DNA of 64,000 nt from Mariniflexile sp. TRM1-10 (GTDB lineage: Bacteria > Bacteroidota > Bacteroidia > Flavobacteriales > Flavobacteriaceae), in the NCBI RefSeq assembly GCF_003425985.1, contig NZ_CP022985.1:4138001-4202000 (forward strand), read 5' to 3'. The notes under the pieces were generated by a model, which saw only the letters and a program-made list of their open reading frames with translations, was not told the DNA's origin and did not search any database. The position numbers and the translations under genes were made by a program. Of the stretch, positions 63,319 through 64,000 are shown one piece after another. Every line of letters begins with the position of its first letter. The stretch's first letter is position 1.

Positions 63319-64000
63319 GCTTTTTTGGCGCGTTCTAAATCTTCTGGCGTATCAATTTCCACACCTTCGGTGGAAGTTTCTACCATTTTAATACGTTTAC
63401 CATATTCTAAATAACGGATGCATTCAATTTTTTCTGAAGCCTCTAAAGGCAACATCGGTAATCTGTAAAAATCTAAAATAGCTTCTTTTCTAAAAGCATA
63501 AACGCCTTTGTGTTTAAAATACCTTACACCTACGTTTTTATCTCTTGGATATGGAATTGGGCTTCTGGAGAAATACAACGCAAAGTTTGATTGATCTACA
63601 ATTACTTTTACCGTGTTGGGATTATTTATCTCATCCTCGTTGCTAATATGCACCATTAATGAGGCTAAATCGATGCTTTTATTGTGGTCGTCTTTAAATA
63701 CTGCTATGAGCTTTTCTAAAGATTCCCTATCCGTAAAAGGCTCATCACCTTGCACATTTATAACAATATCAATATCTAAAAACTCAACGGCTTCGGCTAT
63801 TCTATCGCTACCACATTCGTGTTCTTTTTTGCTCATCATGGCTTTACCACCATTATTTACAATTTCATTATAAATAATATCGCTATCGGTAACTACTAAA
63901 ACATCATCAAACAAATTGGTATTAACAGTAGCTTCGTAGGTACGCAAAATAACCGTTTTACCACCCAAATCTTGCATGAGTTTTCCAGGAAAGCGCGAGG
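63309..64000 (-). CDS. kdsB: 3-deoxy-manno-octulosonate cytidylyltransferase (KdsB-like), 5' part beyond window
   Basis: The reading frame runs off the right edge: the first residues seen are [17 protein letters not shown], the conserved nucleotide-binding start of KdsB, so the true start lies past 64000. Downstream features are [31 protein letters not shown] (~75-95 of the visible part), [11 protein letters not shown] and a C-terminal [16 protein letters not shown]. It activates Kdo (or Kdo8N) with CTP for transfer to lipid A. It overlaps the HAD gene by 10 bp and is on the same strand as the KdnB-like gene, a probable operon. Confidence 0.92.
   Translation of the reverse strand, partial: SRFPGKLMQDLGGKTVILRTYEATVNTNLFDDVLVVTDSDIIYNEIVNNGGKAMMSKKEHECGSDRIAEAVEFLDIDIVINVQGDEPFTDRESLEKLIAVFKDDHNKSIDLASLMVHISNEDEINNPNTVKVIVDQSNFALYFSRSPIPYPRDKNVGVRYFKHKGVYAFRKEAILDFYRLPMLPLEASEKIECIRYLEYGKRIKMVETSTEGVEIDTPEDLERAKKAWK

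Overview
The window is AT-rich chromosomal DNA from a marine-type member of the Flavobacteriaceae (Bacteroidota). Supporting signs are type IX secretion (T9SS) tails, lipoproteins with short lipoboxes, a TonB-linked outer-membrane receptor with an N-terminal carboxypeptidase-regulatory-like domain, a fused alpha/beta 2-oxoacid dehydrogenase E1, a bifunctional AK-HSD in a thrABC operon, TAnnTTTG-type -7 promoter boxes, and many short palindromic intergenic repeats built around TGAGCGCAGTCGAA. I see no rRNA, tRNA, CRISPR array, transposase, phage or plasmid gene.

Layout. 0-5 kb: flavin-dependent monooxygenase, two pirins with a small acetyltransferase, a small unknown protein, and a Crp/Fnr regulator. 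5-16.4 kb: an accessory, repeat-rich zone with an outer-membrane receptor, a beta-helix lipoprotein, a secreted intradiol-dioxygenase-like protein, a secreted PL1-type pectate lyase with a T9SS tail, a DUF4251 lipoprotein and a GT9 glycosyltransferase. These are separated by 0.4-0.8 kb islands of degenerate short tandem repeats. 16.4-25.5 kb: two EamA transporters, a DEAD-box helicase paired with a cold-shock-domain protein, a second SF2 helicase, an S9 peptidase and an aldo/keto reductase. 26.7-31.4 kb: an AraC-type regulator, an Ig-like/DUF3494 ice-binding lipoprotein and an OmpA-family protein, followed by an unaccompanied ExbD-like gene. 32-41 kb: 3D-domain lipoprotein, Hsp20, E1 fusion, a 2OG-Fe(II) oxygenase followed by a tightly packed SUI1 / DUF1835 / nucleoside phosphorylase / substrate-binding-protein run, and a TlpA-like lipoprotein. 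41-47 kb: tandem serine hydrolases (one with an apparent frameshift in its signal peptide), a CPBP protease, a DUF418 remnant, Nnr and a small T9SS protein. 48-53.7 kb: threonine operon with a Thr/Ile-rich leader peptide; a four-helix-bundle (S23-type) gene bounded by inverted repeats sits between thrB and thrC. 54-64 kb: GcvT, a dTDP-4-dehydrorhamnose reductase-like protein, pterin dehydratase, YebC, Gfo/Idh/MocA oxidoreductase, a large zinc metalloprotease, and the start of a Kdo/Kdo8N lipopolysaccharide-sugar module (KdnB-like dehydrogenase, HAD phosphatase, KdsB-like cytidylyltransferase) that runs off the right edge.

The most unusual items are: the inverted-repeat-bounded S23-type cassette inside the thr operon, with a 101-bp duplication reaching to 5 bp before thrC; a transposase-free, MITE-like element with terminal inverted repeats (three copies, one carrying a second element nested inside it); the Thr/Ile/Met-rich leader upstream of thrA; and two places where the 3' tail of a neighbouring gene is duplicated as a vestige. 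All calls come from reading the sequence; no database search was run.
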